From positions 1 to 61,303 of the forward strand of contig JAODMY010000066.1 of assembly GCA_025465535.1 (NCBI GenBank): DNA of 61,303 bases, given 5' to 3'. Numbering within the stretch: position 1 is the first letter of the stretch; each line of letters starts with the position of its first letter. Below, one piece after another: positions 1 to 9,545 of the stretch. Position numbers and translations under genes: made by a program. The DNA is from Glaciihabitans sp. (lineage in GTDB: Bacteria; Actinomycetota; Actinomycetes; Actinomycetales; Microbacteriaceae). Under the pieces are notes generated by a model. It saw only the letters and a list, made by a program, of their open reading frames with translations. It had not been told where the DNA came from and did not search any database.

Positions 1-174
1 GACGGCTGGTTCGCGAACGGGCCAGGTGACAAGCAGGAATGCGGCGAGCGGACCCAGGGCCAGCGTCAGAATGAACCACGTCCAGGCGGATCTATTTCGC
101 GTGCGCGCATATCCGCCCGCGAGGATCGCCATGGTCAGCCAGACTGCTCCAAGGGTGGATGCGACCGTTGTCAT
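1..174 (-). CDS. Partial small membrane protein, C-terminus outside window
   Basis: The reading frame starts at an ATG (172-174, reverse strand) and runs off the left edge, giving 58 visible residues. Two hydrophobic stretches, about residues 3-21 and 31-50, predict two membrane segments joined by a short basic loop (YARTRNRS). No Shine-Dalgarno sequence is obvious before the ATG. I do not recognise a family; it resembles the small two-span membrane proteins common in actinobacteria. The start and length are tentative because the 3' end is missing. Confidence 0.5.
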   Translation of the reverse strand, partial: MTTVASTLGAVWLTMAILAGGYARTRNRSAWTWFILTLALGPLAAFLLVTWPVREPAV

Positions 175-287
175 GCGGTCAAGCTAGCACGCGGTTTGGA
201 CGCCCAACGGATTCCTATGTCGCCGGACGAGTTGACCGTTGTTGTCGCCAAGCTCCGCCCAGGTGACAACAAGTGTCAGCTCAACTC

Positions 288-327
288 GGTGAGGGCCGGT
301 GCTAGCCGGTGCTAGCCGGTGAGGGCC
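288..327. repeat. Short tandem repeat, GCTAGCCGGT x2 with flanking GGTGAGGGCC copies
   Basis: The 10-base unit GCTAGCCGGT is repeated at 301-320 and is flanked on both sides by GGTGAGGGCC. It lies between the partial membrane gene and the 3' end of the GNAT gene. It is one of many short tandem duplications at gene borders in this window. Confidence 0.8.
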
Positions 328-362
328 AGCGCGCCAGGTGGATGCCTGCGGAAGGGCGGCGG

Positions 363-842
363 CTAGGAGGTGTGTTTCGCCGAGGCGGGCTTCATGTCGT
401 AGGTGACCCAGGGCGTCGCGACAGCATGGGAATCGTAGACACTTCGCGCCCTCGTGTTGTCGCTCGCGGTGATCCAGCGGACGACGTTCGCGCCGTCCTC
501 CGCAGCAATTTGCGCGGCCCGGTCGAGAAGGGCGCCCGCGGCGCCCGATCCGCGCGCGCTGGGTGCGGTGAAGAGGTCGTCCAGATACAGCCCCAATTTT
601 GCGACAGATGGTCGCGCGAAAGTCCGCAGGTTCGCCAAAGCCACGATCTCACCGTCGGATCCTTCGGCAACGATTCCCCGCAGACCGTGCAGGCGAGCCA
701 ACATCCACTCCCATGTTGTTGCGACTGCAGCGTCGTCAGCTGGCAGGTTGTAGAACTGGCGATAGCCGTTGTAGAGGCGAATCCACGGCCCGGCATCCTT
801 TGCTTCGATGTCCCGGATCACGTACTCGTCGGCGCCCGTCAT
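363..842 (-). CDS. GNAT family N-acetyltransferase
   Basis: This 159-residue protein has the layout of a single-domain GNAT acetyltransferase, which moves an acetyl group from acetyl-CoA to an amine. The acetyl-CoA pyrophosphate loop is seen as APSARGSGAAGALLDRA at about residues 92-108. It follows the beta strand GLYLDDLFT, and a late strand with NTRARSVYDSH follows it. The C-terminal VTYDMKP resembles the end of aminoglycoside/amine acetyltransferase-like GNATs. The substrate cannot be read from the sequence. No good ribosome binding site precedes the ATG at 842. The gene is tail-to-head with the small acidic gene at 868-1089 and may be cotranscribed with it. Confidence 0.85.
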   Translation of the reverse strand: MTGADEYVIRDIEAKDAGPWIRLYNGYRQFYNLPADDAAVATTWEWMLARLHGLRGIVAEGSDGEIVALANLRTFARPSVAKLGLYLDDLFTAPSARGSGAAGALLDRAAQIAAEDGANVVRWITASDNTRARSVYDSHAVATPWVTYDMKPASAKHTS

Positions 843-867
843 GGACCAACTCTATGTGGACCCCAGC

Positions 868-1089
868 TCACTCTTCGTCGCTGGATTTTGTCTCGGCGAT
901 CTCCTCCGCGACGCCGCTCAAATCGGCTTGCCCCAGGTTCTCCATGTGGGTGAGCGACGGCAGAGGGCCGACTTCAGTCTGTCCCTCGCCGGTCATATCC
1001 CCCACCGGAATTTCGGTGTCTGAATCTCGTTTCGGCTCAGAACCGGATGGCTCGCCCGGATCTGGTGACTGGGATTTTTCGTCGCTCAT
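868..1089 (-). CDS. Small acidic hypothetical protein
   Basis: This 73-residue protein is very rich in Asp, Glu, Ser and Pro, has no hydrophobic core and is predicted to be disordered. Its start is well supported: GGAGGT lies six bases upstream of the ATG at 1089. I do not recognise a family. It sits just upstream of the GNAT gene on the same strand, with a 25-base gap, so the two may form an operon. Confidence 0.6.
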   Translation of the reverse strand: MSDEKSQSPDPGEPSGSEPKRDSDTEIPVGDMTGEGQTEVGPLPSLTHMENLGQADLSGVAEEIAETKSSDEE

Positions 1090-1205
1090 TGTGGACCTCC
1101 GCGCATCATCGCAGCGAACGCTTCGCTGATTCTCAGGCTAGGCGCGAAAAAACTGCCGGTCTAGATGCGACGAGTCGCGCCGCGCGATATGGGAAGCTGG
1201 ACCCG

Positions 1206-2390
1206 ATGGGTGAGCAAAACTCGAGCACAGTGCTCACGTCGGTGCGACCAGTCCCATCGTGGGTCGTCCCTCTCGTCATTTTTTTCACCTCCCGGCTCTA
1301 CTCGACGACACTGCTCGTTGGCATGTTCTTCGTCGCGGTCGCACAGGGACTCCCGTTCGCAAGCAGCAGGATCTCGACCAGCGTGCTCGCGTACTTCGGA
1401 TCGTGGGACGCCACGTTTTATCGCCGCATCGCCGATGTCGGCTATCCGACATCCCTCCCCATGGAGCACGGGCAGGTTTTGCACAACGTCTGGGCCTTCC
1501 TGCCGGTCTTTCCTGGCATCGTGCGCGCGGTGATGACCGTCACGGGAGCGGACGCGGATGCTGCCGGAGTCGGGGTCGCCCTCGCCTGCGGCGCCGCGGC
1601 ATCCGTCGTCATCGCACGGCTGTTGGAGCCGCGCGTCGGTCGAACAGCGGCTTTGTGGGTCGTCGCGATGTTCGACTTCGGACCCGTGGCCTTTCTCCTG
1701 CAGCTCCCCTACGCCGAGAGCCTGTTCTGCCTGCTGATTTTCGCCAGCCTGTGGGCGCTCACGGCCGAGCGCTACCTTCTCGTGACCATTTTCGGTGTGA
1801 CCGCCGCGCTCACCCGCCCGGGCGAGCTGGCCCTGCCGCTTGCCATGAGCATCCTGTTACTGGTGCGCTTCCGAACCTGGCGCAAAACGGGGTCGTGGAT
1901 GGGATGGAGATTACTCGCGGCGATCGTCGTCACAACGGCGGCCGGATTCGCCTGGCCGATCATCGCCGCCGCAGCCACCGGCAATCGCAACGCATACCTT
2001 GCGACCGAGCTGTCATGGTGGACCGGGTTCGTCGGGACTCCGGCCTTCGTACCCTTCTCGCCCTGGTTCCTGATGGCAACGCGCTATCTTGACGTCGCAG
2101 GAATCGTGCTTGTGGTCGTCATTATCGCCGCGACCGCCTGGTGGATCTCCCGACCATCCATTCGCGCACTCGGACCGGAAATTGTTCTGTTCGGAGGCGG
2201 CTACGCCCTCTACCTCGTCGCTGTCTTCCTTCCGCAGCAAAGCCTGTTTCGCCTGCTCCTTCCGCTCACACCACTGCTGGGCGATCCGATGTTGTCGCAG
2301 TCCAGGAAGGCCCGCTGGGTGCTGCTCGCCGCGGGCGCGGCACTCCAGCCGGTCGCCGTCGTCCTGCTGTGGTTCCTGGGCTACCCCTGA
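1206..2390 (+). CDS. PIG-V-like (GT76-type) polytopic membrane glycosyltransferase
   Basis: This 394-residue membrane protein has about nine to ten hydrophobic spans. The first outward loop holds WDATFYRRIADVGYP (about residues 64-78), which resembles the Trp-Asp signature of PIG-V mannosyltransferases that use polyprenyl-phosphate sugars. I placed the start at ATG 1206 rather than at the earlier in-frame start at 1047, because the intervening 53 residues are basic, low in hydrophobicity and overlap the opposite small acidic gene. A role in cell-envelope or protein mannosylation is inferred from the family only. It is a monocistronic gene on the plus strand followed by csbD. Confidence 0.7.
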   Translation: MGEQNSSTVLTSVRPVPSWVVPLVIFFTSRLYSTTLLVGMFFVAVAQGLPFASSRISTSVLAYFGSWDATFYRRIADVGYPTSLPMEHGQVLHNVWAFLPVFPGIVRAVMTVTGADADAAGVGVALACGAAASVVIARLLEPRVGRTAALWVVAMFDFGPVAFLLQLPYAESLFCLLIFASLWALTAERYLLVTIFGVTAALTRPGELALPLAMSILLLVRFRTWRKTGSWMGWRLLAAIVVTTAAGFAWPIIAAAATGNRNAYLATELSWWTGFVGTPAFVPFSPWFLMATRYLDVAGIVLVVVIIAATAWWISRPSIRALGPEIVLFGGGYALYLVAVFLPQQSLFRLLLPLTPLLGDPMLSQSRKARWVLLAAGAALQPVAVVLLWFLGYP

Positions 2391-2532
2391 GCCAGCACCA
2401 GCCGCCAATGAACTGTCCTGCGAACAGTCAAGAAGTAGCACCGCGGGTGGGCGCCGTCAATCGCCTATTCACGACCAAAGGGCCGACCTACGCTCGAAGG
2501 AATCGCACATAAATTTCATCGAGGAGGAAATC

Positions 2533-2706
2533 ATGAGCGGGGCAGACAAGATCCACAATGCTGCACAGAATGCGGCTGGCAAGGGCAAGGAGGCGACTGG
2601 CAAGGTCACCGGCAACGAAAGGTTGGAGGCCGAAGGCAAGACCGACCAGACGAAGGCAGACGTCAAGCAGGCTGGCGAGAAGGTCAAGGACGCTTTCAAG
2701 AACTGA
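2533..2706 (+). CDS. CsbD-like general stress protein
   Basis: This 57-residue, Lys/Glu/Gly/Ala-rich protein has the CsbD family pattern: repeats of GKGKEATGKVTGNERLEAEG followed by DQTKADVKQAGEKVKDAF. CsbD proteins are small, soluble, stress-induced proteins of unknown biochemical role. The strong ribosome binding site GAGGAGG lies seven bases before the ATG. The gene ends 11 bases from the convergent topoisomerase gene. About 140 bases precede it, containing a short hairpin (ACTGT...ACAGT near 2415-2433) but no clear promoter. Confidence 0.85.
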   Translation: MSGADKIHNAAQNAAGKGKEATGKVTGNERLEAEGKTDQTKADVKQAGEKVKDAFKN

Positions 2707-2717
2707 GAGCCGTCGAG

Positions 2718-3689
2718 CTATATTTCGCGAGCAAGTAGTGTGCGCAGTTCCGATTCGGCGGAGTTGAGCCGGTCGGGAGCGATGGTCTCGCCCACGAGGT
2801 AGTGGTCGAGAATTCGGGGGTCGACATAGCTTTTTCGAGCGATCGCCGGGGTGTTGCCGAGGATGTCGGCAGCATCCTCCATCGCGCGTTTGATCGCGGA
2901 AGCGCGCGCGCGTTGACTGTCGGCCGGGCCGCTCATGGCGAGGCTGACCGCGGCCGCGACTGTGCCATGCAGGGTACGAAAGTCTTTCGCCGTGAAGTCG
3001 CCCCCCGTGCGTTCTCGAACGAAGGCGTTGATCTCCGTCGCCGTAATCGCGTGCCGTTCGCCGCGTTCCGTCCAGGAAAGCAGCAGCTCTCCGGAGCCGC
3101 GTCGCAGTTGTCCGCGCACGAATCGGGCCAGATCGGCGTCGACAATTTCGCTCTCCCAGAGCTGGCCGCTCTTCCCGGGGAAGCACAGCGTCACCGCATC
3201 CTTCTTCAGCCCCACATGGCTGCACAAAAGTGTCGAGAGTCCGCGACTGCCGTTGGCGTCGGCGTAACGCTCGCTTCCGATCCGAAGCGAACCCGTGTCC
3301 AACATCCGGAACGCCGCTGCGAGCACGCGGGCCCGCACGTCTTCGGTCTGACGCAAAGCTCGGGTGACCTGCCCGCGGGCGGTGGGCAGCGACTCCGCCA
3401 GGGCCAGGGCACGATCGAATTTGTCGTGATCCTGCTTTTCTCGCCACGTCGGGTGATAAATGTACTGGCGGCGCCCGGCCGCATCGAATCCCGTTGCCTG
3501 AATGTGCCCATTGGCGAACGGCGCTATCCACACGTCATTCCACGCCGGCGGAATGGCGAGGGAATCAAACCGGGCCCGCAGCTCGGGATCCCGGACCAAC
3601 TCGCCAGTCGCGTCGCGATAGGCAAAACCCCGTCCGGCGCGAACCCGATGAAAACCACGAGCAGAAGGATCACTGCGCCTCAATCGCAT
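2718..3689 (-). CDS. DNA topoisomerase IB
   Basis: This 323-residue protein is a bacterial/poxvirus-like type IB topoisomerase, which relaxes supercoils through a 3'-phosphotyrosine. Visible family features are the N-terminal YIYHPTWREKQDHDKFDR segment, the catalytic Arg/Lys region (GSLRIGSERYADANGSRGL), KDFRTLHGT, and the active tyrosine in ARKSYVDPRILDHY near residue 289. The start was set at ATG 3689 because GGAGGT sits eight bases upstream; an upstream in-frame ATG at 3761 has no such site and would overlap the helicase gene. It follows the HelR-like gene by 58 bases on the same strand and may share its promoter. Confidence 0.9.
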   Translation of the reverse strand: MRLRRSDPSARGFHRVRAGRGFAYRDATGELVRDPELRARFDSLAIPPAWNDVWIAPFANGHIQATGFDAAGRRQYIYHPTWREKQDHDKFDRALALAESLPTARGQVTRALRQTEDVRARVLAAAFRMLDTGSLRIGSERYADANGSRGLSTLLCSHVGLKKDAVTLCFPGKSGQLWESEIVDADLARFVRGQLRRGSGELLLSWTERGERHAITATEINAFVRERTGGDFTAKDFRTLHGTVAAAVSLAMSGPADSQRARASAIKRAMEDAADILGNTPAIARKSYVDPRILDHYLVGETIAPDRLNSAESELRTLLAREI

Positions 3690-3747
3690 CTCGCACCACC
3701 TCCGCGACTCAATAGCATCACGACTCCAGCACTGAAACAGTCGATAC

Positions 3748-5961
3748 TCACAGTGGCCCAAAATCGGCGCCGGCTGATCCCCTTGACAGCGGGACTGCAG
3801 CCGTGAGAACGACCAGCTGATGGGTTGTCCGGGTCATCGCGACGTAGCGATCAACCGCCCATTCGATGCCCCCGCCGAACGACTCCGAGCCGACGAGTAC
3901 TACCAGGTCGAACTCGAGTCCCTTCGACAGTTCGGGGGTCAGCGACCGGACGCGCGACGTTGCCCGGAACGAGGGATCGCCGATGACGCAGGCGATCCCG
4001 TCGGCGTTCGCGGCAAGCCAGGCGTCGAGGATCGCGCGCAGATCCGAAACGGATCCGTACGCAACCGGAACCCCGCTTTTTCGGATCGAGGTCGGCACGT
4101 TGGCGTCCGGAAGCACGGCCCGGATGACCGGTTCGGCCTCGGCCATGACCTCTTCCGGCGTGCGGTAGTTGATGCTCAGGGAAGCCAGATTGATCTGATC
4201 GAGCCCGATCCGCTTGAGCCGTTCCAACCAGGATTCCGTGAACCCGTGCCTGGCCTGGGCGCGATCCCCGACGATCGTGAAACTCCGGGATGGGCAGCGG
4301 AGCAGCAGCATCTGCCACTCGGCATCGGTCAACTCCTGGGCCTCGTCGACGACGATGTGTGCGAACGGGCCGGCCAGCACATCCACGGTTCCGGCCTGCG
4401 CTGTCGCCGTCGGCAAGGCGGCCTCGTCGATCAACGAGTGCTGCACATCCTCACCGCGCAACATCGTCATCAGGCCCTCGCCGTCATCGTGGTCCTCCGC
4501 CTGGATCAGGTCGTCGATGACCTGCGCCATCTGTTCGCGCTGCGTGGCGAGGGCGGCGGCCTGTTGCCGTCGGCGCCGTGACGCGTCTGGGTCGCCGATG
4601 CGCTGGCGTGCCGCATCGAGGAGTGGCAGATCGGACACCGTCCAGGCTCGCGCGTCTCCCCGCCGTAACGAGTGGATGTCGTCGTCACTGAGCCCCGGCG
4701 CGCACCTCCTCAAGTACGCGGGCACCGACCACAGGTCCCCGACGACACCGACCGGGTCGAGCACCGGCCACGCGCTCGCGAAGGCCGCGCGAAGCTCACG
4801 GTTCTGCTGCAGGGAACGGCGAAGCAGATCAGCGGGGACCTCCTCGTCGTCGTGCCTGTCGATCAGGATGGTGAGTAACTCCTCCCAGACCTGATCGCGC
4901 GCGTCGTTGTGCGGGGTTCCGCGCTCGGCCGCGGCGAATGCGCCGGCCCAATCGTCGGCATCCAGCCAGATCTCGGCCCACTCCGTTTCGACGGTCATCC
5001 CCTGCTCTGGTGACTGCTCGTAATATCTGACTGCCGCATCGATTGCCGCCACCATGCTCGCGGAGGACTTCAAGCGAGCCGCGGTCGGGTCGGTCTCGAT
5101 CCCCGCCTCCGCGCCCTCCGGAACGAGATCGCGCAGGGTGCAGATCTGTACGCCCTCCTCGCCGAGGCTCGGGAGAACGTCGTCGACGTATGCCAGATAC
5201 GGGGAACTCGGGCCGACGAAAAGCACACCACCGTGCTGGTGATTCAGGCGGGGGTCCGAGTAGAGAAGGTAGGCGGTGCGATGCAGCGCGACGACGGTCT
5301 TGCCTGTGCCCGGACCACCGTCGACGACGAGAGTGCCGCGGGATCCAGCGCGGATGATGGCGTCCTGGTCGGCCTGGATCGTGCCGAGAACGTCGCGCAT
5401 CCGGCTCGACCGACTGGATCCGAGGCTCGCGATGAAGGCCGACTGGTCGTCAAGCGCTGCGTGGCCCTCGAGCCCGTCGGGCGTGAAAACCTCGTCCCAG
5501 TAGTCGCTAATCCGGCCACGGGTCCACCGATACCTGCGGCGGCTCGCGAGGCCCATCGGGTTGGCGTGGGTTGCTCCGAAGAACGGCTCAGCCGCAGGGG
5601 AACGCCAATCGACGAGCAACTGCAGCCCCGCGCTGTCCGTGAGACCGAGTCGGCCGACGTACACGGGCTCGGAGTCGTCTGCACTGACCATTCGTCCGAG
5701 GCACAGGTCCAGCCCGTAGCGACGCAAGGTGCGCAGTCGAGCGGTCAGCCGATGGATCTCCAGGTCACGTTCCAGCGCCTGTTGACCCGTCCCGCCCGGC
5801 TCCCTGCGCACCGCATCGAGGCGATCTGACAGGCCGGTGACCGATTGCTCGAGGCTCTCCGCGATCGCTGCAAAATGCTCCTCGTCGCGCGCGATGAGGG
5901 CCGCGTCACCTTTCGCAGCGAGCCGATCGGGGAGGTTGAACGCGCTAATAGTCAGGGTCAC
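3748..5961 (-). CDS. helR: HelR/HelD-type UvrD-like ATPase acting on RNA polymerase
   Basis: This 737-residue protein has UvrD-superfamily ATPase motifs: Walker A GGPGTGKT at residues 215-222, a Walker B-like VVDEAQELT and motif VI-like VDRYVAMTRTTHQLVV near the C-terminus. A long N-terminal coiled arm precedes the ATPase core, as in HelD/HelR proteins that pry RNA polymerase from DNA. HelR proteins free RNA polymerase from rifamycins. I chose GTG 5961 (protein start VTLTISAFN) because an upstream in-frame ATG at 6015 would put the rifamycin-associated-element-like palindrome inside the coding region. HelR rather than generic HelD is favoured by that site and by the length. Confidence 0.82.
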   Translation of the reverse strand: MTLTISAFNLPDRLAAKGDAALIARDEEHFAAIAESLEQSVTGLSDRLDAVRREPGGTGQQALERDLEIHRLTARLRTLRRYGLDLCLGRMVSADDSEPVYVGRLGLTDSAGLQLLVDWRSPAAEPFFGATHANPMGLASRRRYRWTRGRISDYWDEVFTPDGLEGHAALDDQSAFIASLGSSRSSRMRDVLGTIQADQDAIIRAGSRGTLVVDGGPGTGKTVVALHRTAYLLYSDPRLNHQHGGVLFVGPSSPYLAYVDDVLPSLGEEGVQICTLRDLVPEGAEAGIETDPTAARLKSSASMVAAIDAAVRYYEQSPEQGMTVETEWAEIWLDADDWAGAFAAAERGTPHNDARDQVWEELLTILIDRHDDEEVPADLLRRSLQQNRELRAAFASAWPVLDPVGVVGDLWSVPAYLRRCAPGLSDDDIHSLRRGDARAWTVSDLPLLDAARQRIGDPDASRRRRQQAAALATQREQMAQVIDDLIQAEDHDDGEGLMTMLRGEDVQHSLIDEAALPTATAQAGTVDVLAGPFAHIVVDEAQELTDAEWQMLLLRCPSRSFTIVGDRAQARHGFTESWLERLKRIGLDQINLASLSINYRTPEEVMAEAEPVIRAVLPDANVPTSIRKSGVPVAYGSVSDLRAILDAWLAANADGIACVIGDPSFRATSRVRSLTPELSKGLEFDLVVLVGSESFGGGIEWAVDRYVAMTRTTHQLVVLTAAVPLSRGSAGADFGPL

Positions 5962-5985
5962 GGTCGTCGATTCTCCGCCACAGCC

Positions 5986-6005
5986 GGGGTCTTGCGGCAA
6001 GCCCC
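5986..6005 (-). promoter_or_regulatory. Rifamycin-associated element (RAE)-like inverted repeat
   Basis: On the plus strand the site reads GGGGTCTTGCGGCAAGCCCC. From memory, the published RAE is a 19-base near-palindrome, GGGGCTTGCGGCAAG followed by a G/C-rich CCC end. The match is complete apart from one extra T after the GGGG. It lies 24 bases upstream of the helR GTG start. RAEs drive rifamycin-inducible expression of resistance genes, including helR. A possible -10 (TTACAT on the minus strand, near 6013-6018) lies just upstream. Confidence 0.75.
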
Positions 6006-6059
6006 CCACCGCCATGTAAATTGAAAATAGAGGGAAGTAGTGGCCGCCCCCTCTTTCTT

Positions 6060-6107
6060 GGTGGCGTTGGTGGCGTTGGTGTCGGCGGTGACGTTGGTGG
6101 CGTTGCG
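6060..6107. repeat. GGTGGCGTT low-complexity tandem repeat
   Basis: About five imperfect copies of GTTGGTGGC occupy the region between the divergent helR and HNH genes. The 325-base gap 5962-6287 otherwise holds the RAE-like site, a single perfect TTATCCACA at 6229-6237 and the HNH promoter with its LexA-like site. I see no gene in it. Confidence 0.75.
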
Positions 6108-6254
6108 TCCTTGTGTCGGCGGCCCTTGTTAGCGTCGTTCCTGACGGCGTCCGTCTTTCAGCGACCCTTTGCTATGGCCCTGCGTTGATGTGCCGTTTGC
6201 GGTGTTGGCGCATTGACTATCGCCTGAGTTATCCACAGATATTTGATATTTCCC

Positions 6255-6281
6255 CCGAACATACGTTCGAAGGTCGATAAT
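6255..6281 (+). promoter_or_regulatory. LexA (SOS) box-like site and -10 element of the HNH gene
   Basis: CCGAACATACGTTCGA at 6255-6270 matches the actinobacterial SOS box pattern TCGAAC-N4-GTTCGA at all but the first base. It is followed by GATAAT at 6276-6281, a good -10 hexamer placed seven bases before the ATG at 6288. The transcript could therefore be leaderless and repressed by LexA. Some mycobacterial 13E12-repeat (DUF222/HNH) genes are known SOS genes, which fits. Confidence 0.65.
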
Positions 6282-6287
6282 TGGGGT

Positions 6288-7967
<1,680 letters not shown>

Positions 7968-7972
7968 TCGCG

Positions 7973-8884
7973 CTAACTACCCCACGGGGTCGCGCCAAGC
8001 CACGCCGCACCCGTCGCCGCGGTGGGGATATCCGGCGGAAGAATCCGGATGCGCGAACCCAACTCCAACGACGCGATGAACGGCGAAGTCGTCGCCCAGC
8101 CCTCGAGCACCGCAAGCACGGGGGCAAGCAGCTCATCACCCATCCCGCTAATGCCACCACCGATGACGACCACATCGACGTCCAGGGTCAGAACGAGAAT
8201 CCGAATCGCCGCAGCGACAGCACCGAAAAGTCGCTCACGAATCGCCACTGCCGAAGAATCGCCCGCATCTGCCGCAGCAAGCATCTCGTGCACCGGTTTC
8301 GCGCCCGAAGACCACTGCGCCGCGACACCGGACCCTGACGCCATCACCTCGAGCGCACCCGGCTGCCCATCCTTGTCGAGCGGACCGGCCGGATCGATGA
8401 GGATGTGCCCGATCTCGCCTGCCGCACCACGCGAACCACGCCACAATTTGCCTTGGAGTACAAGGCCCGCCGCGAGACCGGTCCCCAGATTCAGGTAGGC
8501 CATCGAGCTGGCGGGCGCGAGACCGAGCTGGTGGAACGCACCCAGCGCCGCGGCATTCACGTCGTTCTCAACACGAACGACGGCACCCAGATTTCGGGAG
8601 AGTCGCGCGGCCAGATCGAGCTGCGCGACACCGAGATTGCGAGCGTGCGTGACGACACCGTGTTCAGCGTCGACCGCACCCGGGATGCCGATCCCGATCG
8701 AATCGAACGACGAGGCATCGACACCGACCCGACCGGCCAGCTGTCGTACGGCCTCGGTGGCGGTCGCGAGCACCGCGTCATCCCCCCATCCGGTCGGCAG
8801 ACGCAGAGCGTGCGCGATGGCACCCGCGTTGTCGAGCGCCACGGCATCCGTCTTGGTGCCGCCGATGTCGACCCCGACCCTCAT
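7973..8884 (-). CDS. ROK family sugar kinase, zinc-motif cysteines absent
   Basis: This 303-residue protein has the ASKHA/ROK fold: phosphate-1 loop GVDIGGTKTDAVALD at the N-terminus, GIPGAVD, VENDVNAAALG and the GEIGHILIDPAGP signature. ROK kinases phosphorylate hexoses such as glucose, N-acetylmannosamine or N-acetylglucosamine with ATP. The usual zinc-binding CxCGxxGCxE segment is replaced by LDKDGQPGALE, so the Cys ligands are missing, as in a minority of ROK kinases. The substrate is unclear. Its ATG overlaps the stop of the short frame at 8881-9201 (ATGA), so the two are probably translated together. The 3' end is five bases from the HNH gene. Confidence 0.85.
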   Translation of the reverse strand: MRVGVDIGGTKTDAVALDNAGAIAHALRLPTGWGDDAVLATATEAVRQLAGRVGVDASSFDSIGIGIPGAVDAEHGVVTHARNLGVAQLDLAARLSRNLGAVVRVENDVNAAALGAFHQLGLAPASSMAYLNLGTGLAAGLVLQGKLWRGSRGAAGEIGHILIDPAGPLDKDGQPGALEVMASGSGVAAQWSSGAKPVHEMLAAADAGDSSAVAIRERLFGAVAAAIRILVLTLDVDVVVIGGGISGMGDELLAPVLAVLEGWATTSPFIASLELGSRIRILPPDIPTAATGAAWLGATPWGS

Positions 8885-9201
8885 GCTGTGCGCGCCCTCG
8901 TGCTTCGTGCACTCATGGTCCGTGCACTCATGGTCCGTGCACTCATGGTCCGTGCAACCACGCCCCGTGCACTCATGCTCCGTACGGCATAGAGCACCAT
9001 CGATTCTGTGCCGGCGATCCGACAGAGGAGGGCGCTGCCCGGATGCGGCGATCCCTGGTCGCGGTGCTGCCGGGCTGGATCACCGCCCCCCTCGTCGATG
9101 GCGATGAGCGCGAACGGATCCGCCCTGCGAATCGTGGCTATGAGGCCACGCCGACGCGCGAGCGTCGCGATTTCGCTGTCGGCGGTGTGCCCCGTATCCA
9201 T
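8881..9201 (-). CDS. Short frame upstream of the ROK kinase, possibly degenerate gene
   Basis: The frame encodes 106 residues starting MDTGHTADSEIATLARRRG and ending in a repeated ARTMSARTMSA segment. It is coupled to the ROK kinase by an ATGA overlap and has an AT-rich promoter-like stretch upstream (9202-9240), which argues that it is translated. The C-terminal third is only a 15-base repeat and I recognise no domain, so it may be the stump of a larger gene. There is no good ribosome binding site. Treat as uncertain. Confidence 0.35.
   Translation of the reverse strand: MDTGHTADSEIATLARRRGLIATIRRADPFALIAIDEGGGDPARQHRDQGSPHPGSALLCRIAGTESMVLYAVRSMSARGVVARTMSARTMSARTMSARSTRARTA
8908..8987 (-). 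repeat. 15-base tandem repeat with repeated ATGAGTGC
   Basis: Read on the minus strand, the unit ACGGACCATGAGTGC occurs three times exactly and about twice more in diverged form, just before the ROK kinase start. Each unit carries an ATG followed by AGT. This is another duplication placed on a gene start. Confidence 0.85.
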
Positions 9202-9545
9202 GTTTGTTAGTGAACCTTACAAATTAATTATTCGCAAGTCACGGCACGAACTTTTTACCTCTGTGAAACGTGGTGAACTATTTGGGCACACGTTCCGTTG
9301 AACCGGGTAGAGACGTCCTCGGATGTTGCCCGGAAAGCTCCCCACCTGAGCGGTTTCGCGCCTGACTCATCTCAGTCGACCGGAATGCGGCAACCTCTAT
9401 CGAATGTCACAGCCAGCGCTGAGGAGTCTCACAACCAGATTCCGGATGCTGGGAGCAGGCAACGTCGCCGGCGCAACCCGAACAACAACCGACCGACCAA
9501 CAACTGGCCAACCGACCAACCCACTCCCTACCAACGAGGACATTA
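9202..9545. other. Intergenic region between the ROK locus and the flavinylation operon
   Basis: The left part (9202-9280) is AT-rich and holds GTTCACTAACAAAC immediately before the minus-strand start at 9201, plausibly a promoter with a sugar-responsive operator, though no regulator can be named. The right part (9478-9535) is a C/A-rich low-complexity run of CCGACCAAC-like units. GAGGA five bases before ATG 9546 is the ribosome binding site of the lipoprotein. I see no gene here. Confidence 0.5.

Noticed and set aside
3690-3761. Upstream ATG extension of topoisomerase IB
   Set aside because: The extra 24 residues do not look like the family N-terminus, overlap the helR gene and lack a ribosome binding site, while GGAGGT precedes ATG 3689.
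6229-6237. A perfect TTATCCACA DnaA box
   Set aside because: A single nine-base match without a cluster or dnaA/dnaN nearby is not evidence of an origin.
8908-8987. Regularly spaced repeats that might be a CRISPR array
   Set aside because: The units are 15 bases, contiguous with no unique spacers, and no cas genes are present.
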